A stretch of 64,000 bases of DNA from Nephrocerus scutellatus (lineage: Eukaryota; Arthropoda; Insecta; Diptera; Pipunculidae). The notes below the pieces were generated by a model. It did not search any database, was not told the DNA's origin, and worked only from the letters and a program-made list of their open reading frames with translations. Position numbers and translations under genes: made by a program. Shown in pieces: positions 44,441 to 55,125 of the stretch (position 1 is the first letter of the stretch; every line of letters starts with the position of its first letter). The stretch spans positions 22,555,462 to 22,619,461 of the forward strand of contig OX352763.1 of the NCBI GenBank assembly GCA_947095585.1, given 5' to 3'.

Positions 44441-44765
44441 TTCATTAGGAACGCTACAGTTTGATGTATTTCCTGTTAACTTACCAACATACCAGGTGGT
44501 ATTAATTAGGAACACTACACTTCATTGAAACGCCTGCTCGACTGAATCCGATATGCCGACAATATCGCGTTCGTTGTTAGTTTGATGAGGTCGTCTTAGG
44601 TCTCTGGCTTATTAGCATAGATCGTGAACTTCCCTTTAAGAAAAAAGTCCAGAGACATCAAATGACATGAACGAGGAGGCCAATGACTAGTCAATTTATG
44701 CAGATAACACGGCTTCAATAACTCGAGTGTTTAGCCAACTTTACCGTGACAAGGCAAAAAATTAA
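44440..44765 (-). pseudogene. IS630/Tc1/mariner-type transposase relic, C-terminal part
   Basis: Minus-strand frames read SHWPPRSCHLMSLDFFLKGK, FTIYANKPETLDDLIKLTTN, AILSAYRIQSSRRFNE. This matches the end of insect transposases of the type 'WPPRSCDLTPLDYFLWG ... YADKPETIDxLKxNI', where the Asp of 'LDYF' is catalytic. The N-terminal half is missing and stops occur. It is probably the same family as the relics in the 2,235-bp duplication and at 63.24 kb. Confidence 0.7.
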
Positions 44766-45945
44766 AATGATAAGTTTCGAAATAACTGACGATAAAATAA
44801 CTAAATAATAAATTGCGCGCCATTTCGAAATTATTAACTTTTTTGTATTGAAAACTGGAAGTAATGTACATCACATAATTAAACATTATATTGTTTATCA
44901 AAATATTTGTTAAAGTTAGTTTTTCCGTATAAATTAAGTGAAAAGAGTTTTACCACCGAGGAGTCAGTAGTAGTATGTTATGGTTTTTTGTGGTTTTTTT
45001 AATGATATTGATACAAAACTGGCAAAAAGCCTTAACATTCTTTAAATCGTTTTGCCATTATGCAGAGGAAAATAATAATAAAAAAAAACATTAATATATA
45101 TTAATGGATTTTGCCTTATTTCAAAAATTACAATTAAAATGAAAATGAGGTATTGACAAAGGAAAGGCCGCAAAGTTTTGCGCGCTTATTGGTTGTTAGA
45201 AGAAAAATCGTTAAAATTGCACCAAAAAACAATTTTATGTTCCGCGGCAAAATGACTTATTGTCTTACAAAGTGATGTACCATATATACGAGTATTTCTT
45301 AAAGAAAAAAGAAAACCAACAGAATAGTAGCGCATTTCCCATCCCTGCAAACTTGCCTAGAAGAACAAAACGTATAGTTAAGTGAAGAGCTAAAGAGTGT
45401 GTTCGGTAACCATTTAACACATCAGGTGTATGTCTACCTTCACAAGTGCTTCCCAGAAGATGTTGAACAACACAACTGGGCCAAAGATCTCCTTGATACG
45501 TCAGATTTCCCGTCAATACTCGCAGTAAGGAGTTTTGCCATCTTTCATTTAAATAATATTTCTAAGTCATACTAATAAGCAAAAGAACTTAATGGCTAAA
45601 AAGTTTTTCTGCCTTTCAATGATTTATTAAACTTGATACTGAAGCAACATTTTTTACATTTTAGAATTTATAAATTTATTTTGCCAGGTTACATGTTTTG
45701 ACTTTTATGCGAATAAGGCACTTTGCCACTAGATTTTCTCGGTAACGGAAAGACATAGAAAGATGTTTTTGGTATTGATGATGCTATTAAGAGAATAAAT
45801 TCAAAAACGCCTTAATGGCTTTAAAGGACTTTTGCATTTTTAAAGTTACTGTGTGGTATGTGGCGCCGTTTTTAAAAACTTTAATTTAACTTGACTTGAC
45901 CCCTGATTTGTCTGTATTTTCTACTACATTGAGGTCCTTTTCAAG
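44766..45945. other. AT-rich spacer, no gene seen
   Basis: The open frame at 45265-45516 (-) has no recognised motif. Nothing else supported. Confidence 0.45.
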
Positions 45946-45947
45946 CA

Positions 45948-46160
45948 CCTTTCATACGATCTAGAGAGCTGGAATTTTGTGGGTGTCTAAGTTCCAGATA
46001 TAATTTCTTATATTCCGCGTGCGACGCGTCTCGTGAGTCCCGCGTAGCGCGTGTGAGGGATGGATATTTTTTTTCGGCCCTCTTAAACCACCTTTCACAC
46101 GACCTAGGGAGCTGAAATTTTGTGAGTGTCTAAGTCCCAAATAGCATTTTTTATATTCTT
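45948..46160. repeat. Diverged tandem repeat, period about 141 bp
   Basis: ctttcatacgatctagagag with aattttgtgggtgtctaagt (45950 onward) is repeated as ctttcacacgacctagggag with aattttgtgagtgtctaagt (46091 onward). Between them is a GC-rich run, gcgtgcgacgcgtctcgtga. Source unknown. Confidence 0.65.
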
Positions 46161-47102
46161 CTGGGTCACGCGAAAGTTGGTTAAAAAGGACATAAAAAAA
46201 CGAGAAGGCGACATTTCCACTCATCACACAGAAATGGGCTTTATCGAAAACTGGAGTCAGTACACATAACGTTGATACCTCGCAAACTTTGTTGAACGCG
46301 TTGTTTGTTGATATGTTAATAGCTTGAAATAGAAAATGTGTATTATTTTCCTAATTAAATAGCAACTGTAGAATTTAAACGCCAAACTAATGCCAGCTAA
46401 CTTTACGCATAGCAACTCTATTTAAAAAATAATGCGTCCCAATAATACAACCCTTTATAATACACAAATCTAAGAGATACAGAATCAGAATAAGAATGAC
46501 ACTATCTTAAAGTTTGCAAACGCAAGATTGTGTGGTCCATGGTTCAGCTGTTCGAATCTGCCTTGAGTCTTTTATTTCATCATCATATTTGGGTCTACAT
46601 CTATTTCCTACATACGATAACAAAGTGTTGATAACAAGAAAGTTGTATTATTAGCTTACTATATAAACATGTTTATTTTGTTATATCATCTCTGTTCAAT
46701 CAATAATAATAAAGTCTAAGAAAAAAGCAGATATACATCAATTTAAAATGCAATTGTGCTATTAGAATTTTTGAAACATAAGTTTAATTTTTTTTATGCA
46801 AATTGATCATCAAAGAGAACAGAACAGCCATTCCTTCAAACTTTTTAAGAAAATCGAAATGGATGAACTATGTCTAATTTTTTTATGTAGATAGTTGAAG
46901 AGTTTAGGAGCTCTGAAGAGGTGGAACTGTCGGCAATATTCTTTTCTAGTAAACTCTACTATACACAGGTTGTTCCGTCATGACCTCGTCGAAGCATTAT
47001 TGTAGGCACCATATAAACATAATGATATCGTACAGGGAGTATTCGTAAATCAAAAAACGAATTACGGTTTCTTCTTCAATGATAACTTCTCTAAGAGTAT
47101 TG
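46161..47102. other. Spacer with old repeat traces
   Basis: No gene. At about 46577 the sequence ttcatcatcatatttgggtc resembles the LINE tail at 59.08 kb, so it may be a short LINE 3' end. At 46540-46560 gttcagctgttcgaatctg resembles a decayed B box. Confidence 0.4.
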
Positions 47103-47375
47103 TATTATTAACCACCCCACAGCCCCAACGCCTAGCTTCTCGCGACCATGTGTGTAATACATGTATATTTTTTTACACAAATGGAAGGGACCTACAATTT
47201 AATGCCGTATCCGAACGGCAAATTGAGAAGCTTTCCTTTACAAGTTATTTTACTCTCGTACGTTTCTCAGACATTCGCGAGATATGGGACCGTCAAAAAT
47301 ACATTTGGTGTTACTGGGATTCAAAACACGAACTTCCTGCTCAGAAGTCCATACAATTAACCACTGAGTAACTTC
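47103..47375 (-). repeat. tRNA-derived SINE, copy D (diverged)
   Basis: Full-length relative of copy A with many substitutions. The head is degraded (B box reads GTTTTGAATCCC, A box TTACTCAGTGG), while the body (cctacaatttaatgccgt) and the 3' part (gcctagcttctcgcgaccat) are kept; the tail is reduced to a few ATT. It appears to be the oldest copy. Confidence 0.75.
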
Positions 47376-47699
47376 TTTAGTCTTCTTTTTAACAAACTTT
47401 TACAAGTCCTATAGATCTAAAATTGTGTGCGCGTGCGACGCGTGTGGTGTGCGTCGATAAATACAAACACGTTTATATTCGAAAAACGAGGTGAAAGTTC
47501 ACGCGTTGGAAGTTTTACTACTTTGGCGAGATTGCATAATAACAGAAGTAAATCAAGTTAGTAAATACGACAAAGGAAATTTTATCACATGATCACAATG
47601 GTGCACTGCGTAACAAAATGTCACAACTGTATAATTAAGAATGCTCCATAATATAAAATATAGATATATAAAAGACTATTGGATTGACCTACATATATT

Positions 47700-48370
47700 A
47701 TATTTTCTTAAAAGTATATAAAAAAAGACCCCGCGAAATATCCCCAAAAGTTTTCCAAAACACTTCTTAAAGAATCCCGTAAGAACTATTCCATGTGACC
47801 CTCAAAAGACTCTCAAAGTAGCACCAAACCCTCTAAAGGTCTAAAGACTCAAAAAAAAAAAACTCCGAAAATTCCCTCAAAAGACCGCAAAAGAACAACG
47901 AAAATACCCTCAAGAGACCCTAAAAATACACTCTTAAAACTAAAAAAAAACTCCAAAAATACCCTCAAAAGACATCCAAAAGACCAAAAGACCCCTAAAA
48001 GGCCCTAAGAAGACTCCCAAAAGAACCACAAATTCCACCGAAAGTATACCAAAATAACTCAACAAGACCACTAAAAACCTCAAAAGACTACCAAAATACC
48101 CGCTAAATACCCCCCAAAAGACTACCCAAAGGCACAGTTTGCGAGCCACTGCATTCAATAACATAAAAACAGTTCCACACGATGTCTAAAAGTATGCTTT
48201 CTTCTTCTTCGCATTCCACTTCAATCAAGTGTATGGAATGCGTTTAGCTGTTTGTGTACTGGATATTGGGGTGATCAGCACTGCGTAGCGGACAGCGGAA
48301 AAATTAAATCATCATGGCGCACTTTCGTTACGCTCTCAATTTTACCCTCTGCTAAACGCGCTTTTTAATC
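47700..48370 (-). mobile_element. Minisatellite plus leader module (Helentron-like family, copy 4)
   Basis: 47725-48130 is a decayed array of CAAAAGACCCTC-type units. To its right, at 48302-48365, lies the inverted leader module (tcatcatggcgcactttcgt then ttaccctctgctaaacgcgc) that also starts the 42-kb copy. No coding part is seen here. Confidence 0.6.
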
Positions 48371-48695
48371 TGATCAGTTGCTGATTTTCCGCCTGTGATA
48401 GTCAATAGAATAATAATTATATTAACTTATTATTAAGAAAGTCGGAAAATATTTTTTATGGTGTACGTAAAGATGTTTCTTTTCTTGGCCGTATTACCTT
48501 TTTTTCATTTGGTGACGACAGCCGTTCAATATCTCAAGAAGCTGGCTATTTAACAATTCATGAGAGTGCTCTTCTTATCGCCTTTTAATCAGCGATTTGA
48601 TCCCCCTTTTACTCGTAGTATAAGAGCATTTGTAAAATGTGGAACGCAATATAATGCTACTGCATCGATCTTGCTTATTGAGCTTTTAAATTTTA
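48371..48695 (+). other. Upstream region of the asparaginase-like gene
   Basis: AT-rich; no TATA box or initiator could be placed with confidence. Confidence 0.4.
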
Positions 48696-48866
48696 ATGAA
48701 AATATGGAATAATTATTATCTCAATGATTCGAGTACGTGCGTATACCATATTATAATTATAATTAATTTCAAATCGTTTTTCATTTCTCACCACATACAG
48801 CAGCTACTGCAGCTCATCACCACTTCAGCAATAATTATTGTTAGTGTCGGCTGCTCAGCCGTATTG

Positions 48867-49927
48867 ATGGTAAGTTCAGTACAAATATGCAAATGTTATG
48901 GCATACGTCCAACATGACAATAAATGCTAATGAGATGTCTTTGCAATAATCGCATCAGATTAACAACATTGAGCCAATAGTCCTTGTCCATGGAGGGGCC
49001 GGTGATATATCCAAATCATCGATACCAGGAAAAATCCAAGGAGTTAAACTAGCAGCACGCAAGGGATATGTGGCACTTCAAAAAAGTGGAAATGTGCTCG
49101 ATGCTGTAGAAGAAGCTGTTCGTTCCATGGAATTAGATGCACACTTCAATGCCGGGTACGGAGCTGTACTTACGTTCGATGGGACAGTAGAAGCGGATGC
49201 TGCCATCATGAATGGTGCCAATTTAAATGCAGGCTGCGTATCGATTGTGCAAAATATTCTCCATCCCATTGAGCTTGCTCGTCATGTAATGGAGAAAACA
49301 CGTCACAAATATCTAGCAGGAGAAGGTGTAATGCGATTTGCCAAGAATGAAGGTTTCGATATTTTGCCCGAAGGTTCATTAGTCACTGCCGCAGCACAGA
49401 AAGCCCTCGAGGACTACAAGAATAGCTTAAACATCACCTCGAAATTTGATCTTTTTAACAACAAGTCGAGGGAATTCGGCGAGCCAGGAACAGTAGGTGC
49501 AGTCGCTATTGATGCCTATGGCAATGTTGCTGCAGCAACATCAACTGGCGGCATTACTGGTAAATTACCTGGTCGCATTGGCGACTCTTCCATTCTTGGC
49601 GCTGGCACATATGCGGATAATAGCGTTGGAGCTATCTCGGCAACCGGTCATGGCGAAACTATAATGCGTTACAATGTTGCATCGAGAATATTGGCATTAA
49701 TGGAGTTGAACGGAATGACGGGTCAGACGGCTGCCGAAATAGTTTTGGAGTCGATGACACAGAGGTTTAACGAAACCGCCGGCATCATTGGCATTGATGC
49801 ATTCGGTTCAGTTGGAATTCACTTTACATCGCGCCGGATGTCGTGGTCTTATCAACGCGGTGACAAATTGCATTTTGGTATCAACAGAGGGGATGATTTT
49901 GTTGAAGAAATCACCGAGACTTTCTGA
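48867..49927 (+). CDS. ASRGL1: Isoaspartyl peptidase/L-asparaginase (Ntn-hydrolase), two exons
   Basis: Hydrolyses asparagine and isoaspartyl dipeptides. Exon 1 ends with ATG at 48867-48869 before the donor GTAAGT; the intron is 48870-48958 (89 nt, acceptor cgcatcag); exon 2 is 48959-49927, in phase 0. The product from that ATG is about 323 aa, the usual family length, and begins MINNIEPIVLVHGGAGD. Visible motifs: HGGAGD, FNAGYGAVLTFDGTVEADAA, the autocleavage/nucleophile Thr in EPGTVGAVAIDAYGN (about Thr179), then GGITGKLPGRIGDSSILGAG and SATGHGE. The precursor is expected to cleave before that Thr into two subunits. An upstream in-frame ATG at 48696 would add 57 residues including a hydrophobic stretch; I prefer the inner start. 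A poly(A) signal AATAAA lies at 49995. Confidence 0.9.
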
Positions 49928-51045
49928 TTATTGAGGTGATGTTGATGTTGATGTTGTTTAAAAATGTTTCCAACTGTATTTTTGTCTGCCATTTAATAAA
50001 TCTCTATAACAACAATTTTTTAAACAATGTTCCTTTATTTTTGTAATTTTCGTATTTGATTTTTCCTCTTCACATATTTACACTTTTTTCTTTTTGTGTT
50101 TTTTGTTTTGTTTGTGTTTTTTTTTATCTGAATGACTTTAATACATAATTTATAATTAAATAATAACTTTTTTTTATAAACTTTGTACAAAAATAACTGT
50201 TAATATACCATACATTCATATGAATGTGATCACCATATTAGTACATGTATACTTATATGTAGAATGAGTATATACTAATATGTATATATAAAAAATTTAC
50301 AATCATTGAAGAGAAATAAAAAAAACCAGATGATACAACGTGAAATTTTCTCAATATTAGCAACAAGATTTCTTTGAAACATACATACACGATATTAAGA
50401 TACATTTTTTTTTTAATTACATACTTCAAATTACATACATACATACATAGCAATGAACTGTTTGTAAATAATTTATATATGTTCTGTAAGATGATGGTAG
50501 CAATTACACATTTTGTATGACCAATCTGTTCTTATTTCAATATTACAATTACACATTTTATCAACTTCTTAACAAAGTTAACACAAAAAAAACTCTAATA
50601 TTCCAAGAAACAAGTAAATTTAACCAATTTAAATGTTTACGTTGCTTGAAATGAGTCAACGAAACAAAACAAAAGTCTTGAAGACTTATTAACTAAATGA
50701 AAAATAAAGGAAAGGCAACTAATTAAGGCCGATTATAGTACAGAAAGACAGTTGAACCCTATTTCCTGCATAGATTATACTTGAGCCATAGAGCAATAGG
50801 GACATAGAGTATTTTTCTTTAATAAGAAGTTGGTCAAATCATAACTTTGCGAAATGTGTTGTACTGTAGAGAATATAAGGCCTTTCTTTTAGTTTACTTC
50901 TTCTTATGTTCTTACACTCTGTTAATTATTTGATATAGCACCGATTCTTTTAAATTGTTCCATGATCACGAGTAAGACTGTTATGACAATATGCTGCATT
51001 TGTGCCTCGTAAATTACAAATTTTAGACCTTTTAGTTCGGTAACC
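49928..51045. other. 3' untranslated and intergenic DNA
   Basis: AATAAA at 49995-50000, about 68 nt after the stop, is followed by T-rich DNA, a plausible 3' end for the asparaginase-like gene. Beyond it the sequence is AT-rich with catacatacatac runs near 50430-50448. No gene seen. Confidence 0.5.
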
Positions 51046-51395
51046 GGCCGATTCCACTAGCACAATTCCACTAGACACAATTCCACTGGCACAATTCAAC
51101 TTGGCACAATTTCCCTGGGGAACAATTTAACTTGCAGTGTAACTTGTATAGTTACACGGAAACGCAAAACCAAAAATACATGTATGTATGTATTAATATT
51201 TTATTTGCGTTGGCATTGTTTTAGTTTAACTTTTTTTATAATTAAACGAATTCAACTTGCACAATTTAACTTTTTGATAATCAAACGCATTTAAGGTGGT
51301 AAGTCGGCGCGCGAATTATCAAAAAGTTAAATTGTGCAAGTTGAATTGTGCCAAGTGGAATTGTGCCCAGTGGAATTGTGTCTATTGGAATATTT
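51046..51395. mobile_element. Foldback element with CACAATTCCACT units
   Basis: The outer arms carry tandem units of about 15 bp (CACAATTCCACTGG, CACAATTCAACTTGG) at 51051-51130 and, inverted, at 51330-51392. An inner perfect inverted repeat of 33 bp (51249-51281 and 51315-51347, with cttgcacaatttaacttttt in one arm) surrounds a 33-nt GC-richer loop. There is no coding sequence. The structure is like Foldback elements. Confidence 0.7.
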
Positions 51396-51990
51396 TTTTT
51401 CTCAGCGCATTTTTCAACTAATGAATTGGTTAATGTTTTTTACTTTACTTTATCATTTGAAAATGAGAAAATACGCACAATGTTATTTGTTCTGGTATTA
51501 AAAAAAATGTAGGTGTGGGCACAATACGACTTTCGGAATCTTTAGTAAATGTATATTATATTTTTTTTTTTTAATTTTTTTAAATTAGTTTTTTGTTTTT
51601 TGTTTAAATTTCTTTTGCACTTAACATATTTCTCCTAAGTGCTATACTTTTTGAGTTATTTGCAAAAACTCGAAGAACTGTCTAAGTAAACTGTCACTTT
51701 CGGCTGTCAGATTTCCGTCAAAATCATCTGGCCCCTCACAATTTATGTAAAAAGCTTAAATATGATTTTTCATTCCGATAAGTTCAGCCGTTTGGGATGT
51801 TGAGGGGACATATACAGACAGGGATTTTTTTTTGCTTTTTCTGACTCAGGAGATACGGTAATGGGTAAATCTGCAAAAATCCCAAGTTCGAAAATTTTCA
51901 TGATTCCTATACTTCCTTTCACTATGTAAAAGAAAGTAAAATTGTTCCGTCCTATTTTTGATATTTTTTTAGTACCTACATGATAAACGG
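51396..51990. other. AT-rich spacer, no gene seen
   Basis: No coding signal. Repeat-like phrases (ctgtcactttcggctgtcag) occur without a fixed boundary. Confidence 0.4.
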
Positions 51991-52256
51991 ATATACACTC
52001 ACAATCACTTGATTGTGCACACATTTTCTGCAACCGTTTTTCGCGATTTATACCTCTAGAAAATTTGTTGCCCGGAAATATTTGCTACCTGTGAGTAAGT
52101 ACATATATTCCAAAGCAAATAATGTCATAAAAGTAAAGAGGAAGATAAGAAAATGTCTGGGAATTTTTATCTTCATGATCTTCAATGAAAGGGTCAAATA
52201 TTCACGGTACGGCCGTTGCAAAAAATGGACTCAATCAATTGATTGGGAGTGTATAT
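51991..52256. mobile_element. Small TIR element (about 266 bp), Tc1/mariner-like MITE candidate
   Basis: Left end ATATACACTCACAATCACTT..., right end (reverse complement) ATATACACTCCCAATCAATT..., similar over about 46 bp, with gattg and gcaac matched inside. Roughly 80 % identity between arms, so old. No transposase inside. Confidence 0.55.
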
Positions 52257-55120
52257 CTCGTCTAAATTTTATACCAACACATGCAATATCTACATAAAGG
52301 CAAAACAAGGTATTTCTGTTAGGAAACATAAAAACTCACTATTTTATCGTTCGTTCATCTGAAGATCCTTTGGACAGATAAAGCAACTGTAACTAGGGAC
52401 GGAGTGACAAATGTTTACAACCTTTGTAGTAAATTATATATTAATTTTGTATAATCCTTTTTTAAATGTGGGTTTTACCGCTGTAATGCTGATGAAGTTC
52501 CTCAAAACTCTTGTTTTCATTCATGAAGTATCTCTTAACCGCAAGCAAAGTTAGGGCATGTATAATACAAAACCCTCTCTACAGAAAGCCCAACTGTTGC
52601 TAATACACAAATCATGCTTTAAAAAATCCCAAATGTTTATGCATTTTGTTGTGGTAGTCAGGAACAGAAAAATTTAATATGGATTTTGCACTTTTGTTAA
52701 TTACCAATACTTCTAATTTTCGTACTTTTTAAAGATGTGTCTGTGATCTACCAGAACAGTTTTTTTTTTCTTTTTTTTATAATTTGCGCACGCGAAGGTA
52801 GAGTACTCGTAGAAGAATCCTCTCTACCAATCCAACTATGCCTAGCTGTTTGAAAAAAGCAGATGGCACTTGGATTACCTCTAGCGAATAATCGCTCAAT
52901 ATGCTTCTAGACAGCCACCATCCGGGTAGCTCCCATGTTTTAAGTAACGTTAACCTTAACAGGCAAAACACTTACACAACTATCTCCAATGATCTAATAA
53001 ACAAGGATAAACGTCTCGCAAGCCCGTAAATTCGAACGAACAGGATTTTAAATAAAATTTTAATTTTCTGTTAAATCCTTTGTTTCTCCCTTCGTTTTTC
53101 ACTTATCACTCTTTTTGTACAAATTCGCAAAATGTTCAAACTAAAAATAAAATAACTAAGAAGTGCTACTTCATATTTGATTGATCACAAAGATGTTGTT
53201 ATTATTGTTCTTTTTTGTTACTGTTGCTGCTGCTGCTGTTACTGTTGTTGTTGTTGACTTGTTTCATTATCAAATTGTATAAAATTATAAATAGTACATA
53301 TACATACATGTAAATTACGATTACACATTACTCATACATAGATTAATAATAATAATAATAATAATTATTATTATTTAGATTATTATTTCGATTAGCCTAC
53401 GGGTATTGTTTCTTCGTTTTTCTATACAAATTAATTAATGATTACCTAAAATAAATAATTTAGCATAATGGCCGAAAACAATAATTCAAATAAATAACAA
53501 TCGTTTTATAAATATGTAAATGGTTAACAGTAAATCAAGGAAGAGGATAAGGATAAGGAAAATTTATACATATTTTTGTTATGAAAATTCAAGAGAAAAA
53601 AAAACGAAGCAATCATCACAAAGGCATTAATAAGATTGTTTTCTGGATTTTGTGTGTGTCTGTGTTTGAATGTAATTTTTTTTTTTAAGATAATAAGATA
53701 AGGAATAAGATTTCGAATGCAAGAAGAATTCAATTACATTTATTTTAAGTGTGTAGTATATGCAATGTAGTGTAGTAATAATTTAATTAAATTTTTAACA
53801 ACACAATGTTGTGTGCTGGCAATGATTGATTACATTATAATTATTATTTATGTATGAAACTTTTCTATAATTAATGTAGGTATGTATAAATGTGTCTTAT
53901 AAAAGTACCGTTAATACTTTCTTTTAATTACAATAGAAAATCTAAAATGTTGTATGAGATGCAATTGGTTTGTCTGTCTGTCAATGTTTTATTAATGTAT
54001 TTGTAATAACTAACTAAATAAAATCATCTACTTATAAAAAACATAGCACAGATTTTATTAAAACATTTGATTAAAATTCTTTTTAAAAATTAAGTTTAAA
54101 AAACAACCATTCAGCGACAAAAGAGTTCGGTGTTTGTGGTTCACAATGTCAATGCTACAAGGAAAAAAATTAAAATTAATTTTAAGATTAGATTTCTCCA
54201 TTACACAGCATAGCTATATTGGAAATTTTTTAAAAAAATATTCCAAAAAGCAAATATTGCCTTACGCTGACGCTCTATCTACTCTTTTCACACAAACGAC
54301 TAACACATTTCTAATACACGAGTAATTGTTTCCTCATTCTCTAAAAAGGGTTTTTTTTTTTAAATATTTTCGGATTTTCTTTCTCCAAAATTGTATGATT
54401 GCAAGTGGGCTTTGTGGTATTTGGTATAAAAAACTATTCTCATATATAAGTATCTCTATATAATATTTTCATTTTAATTTTGCCTTTGCGATTCATTAAC
54501 CTTTTGAGAAAAGATTTAATTTGAAAGTTCGCATTTATTTTTTTGTTTAAATATTTTGTTCAATAAAACTTTCGTTAGGTACACAACGAACGAACGGACA
54601 TAAATTTTGTGGGACTGTTGGAAATTGGATCGTTCTCAGTGACTAAACAACTAAACGCCAATATGACAATTTTATGTAATTTACTTTTGTTTTGCACATT
54701 TCCAACATTCTTTTTACATTTTTCTTGCGTTTTTCTTTTAAGAATAATTCAATATTAACTACAAGTTCTTATTATCAATTTTTTCGTATTCTGTTTTTTT
54801 TTGTAATGCAATCATTTAATACCACATTTAATGTAAGTGCTATTTTTTTGTAAGTGTATTGTATACGTTTCTTCCAATTCCCAGAATTCAGAAGGAGTTC
54901 TTAGGAAAAGCTCAAACAATTGTACGGGATAGAAGTGGTGTGCGGTTCACTAGATTAGAAGCAGCAATATTTGAGAAGTAAAAATAACCTTTCCCAGGTT
55001 ATGTGGCAGCGAGAGGGGAAAAAACAAAATGCTGAAAGAAATAGTGGGTCACGTTGAATGCAATAGTGACTTGAAATTTTTTAAAAGAACAAGCTAACTG
55101 CAGTTTTTTGAAACTTTAAC
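52257..55120. other. AT-rich intergenic DNA with simple repeats
   Basis: Contains a TGC/TGT trinucleotide run at 53221-53257 (CAG/CAA on the minus strand), (TAA)n/(ATT)n at 53343-53376, and many T runs. No supported gene. Parts could belong to the 3' untranslated region of the minus-strand gene at 57.5 kb, but the Tc1-like element lies between. Confidence 0.4.
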
Positions 55121-55125
55121 TAAAT

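Noticed and set aside
49078..49269. 63-codon minus-strand frame inside the asparaginase-like gene
   Set aside because: Shadow of the plus-strand catalytic gene.
53221..53257. CAG/CAA tract as a coding exon on the minus strand
   Set aside because: No open frame extends beyond the repeat and no splice sites were seen.
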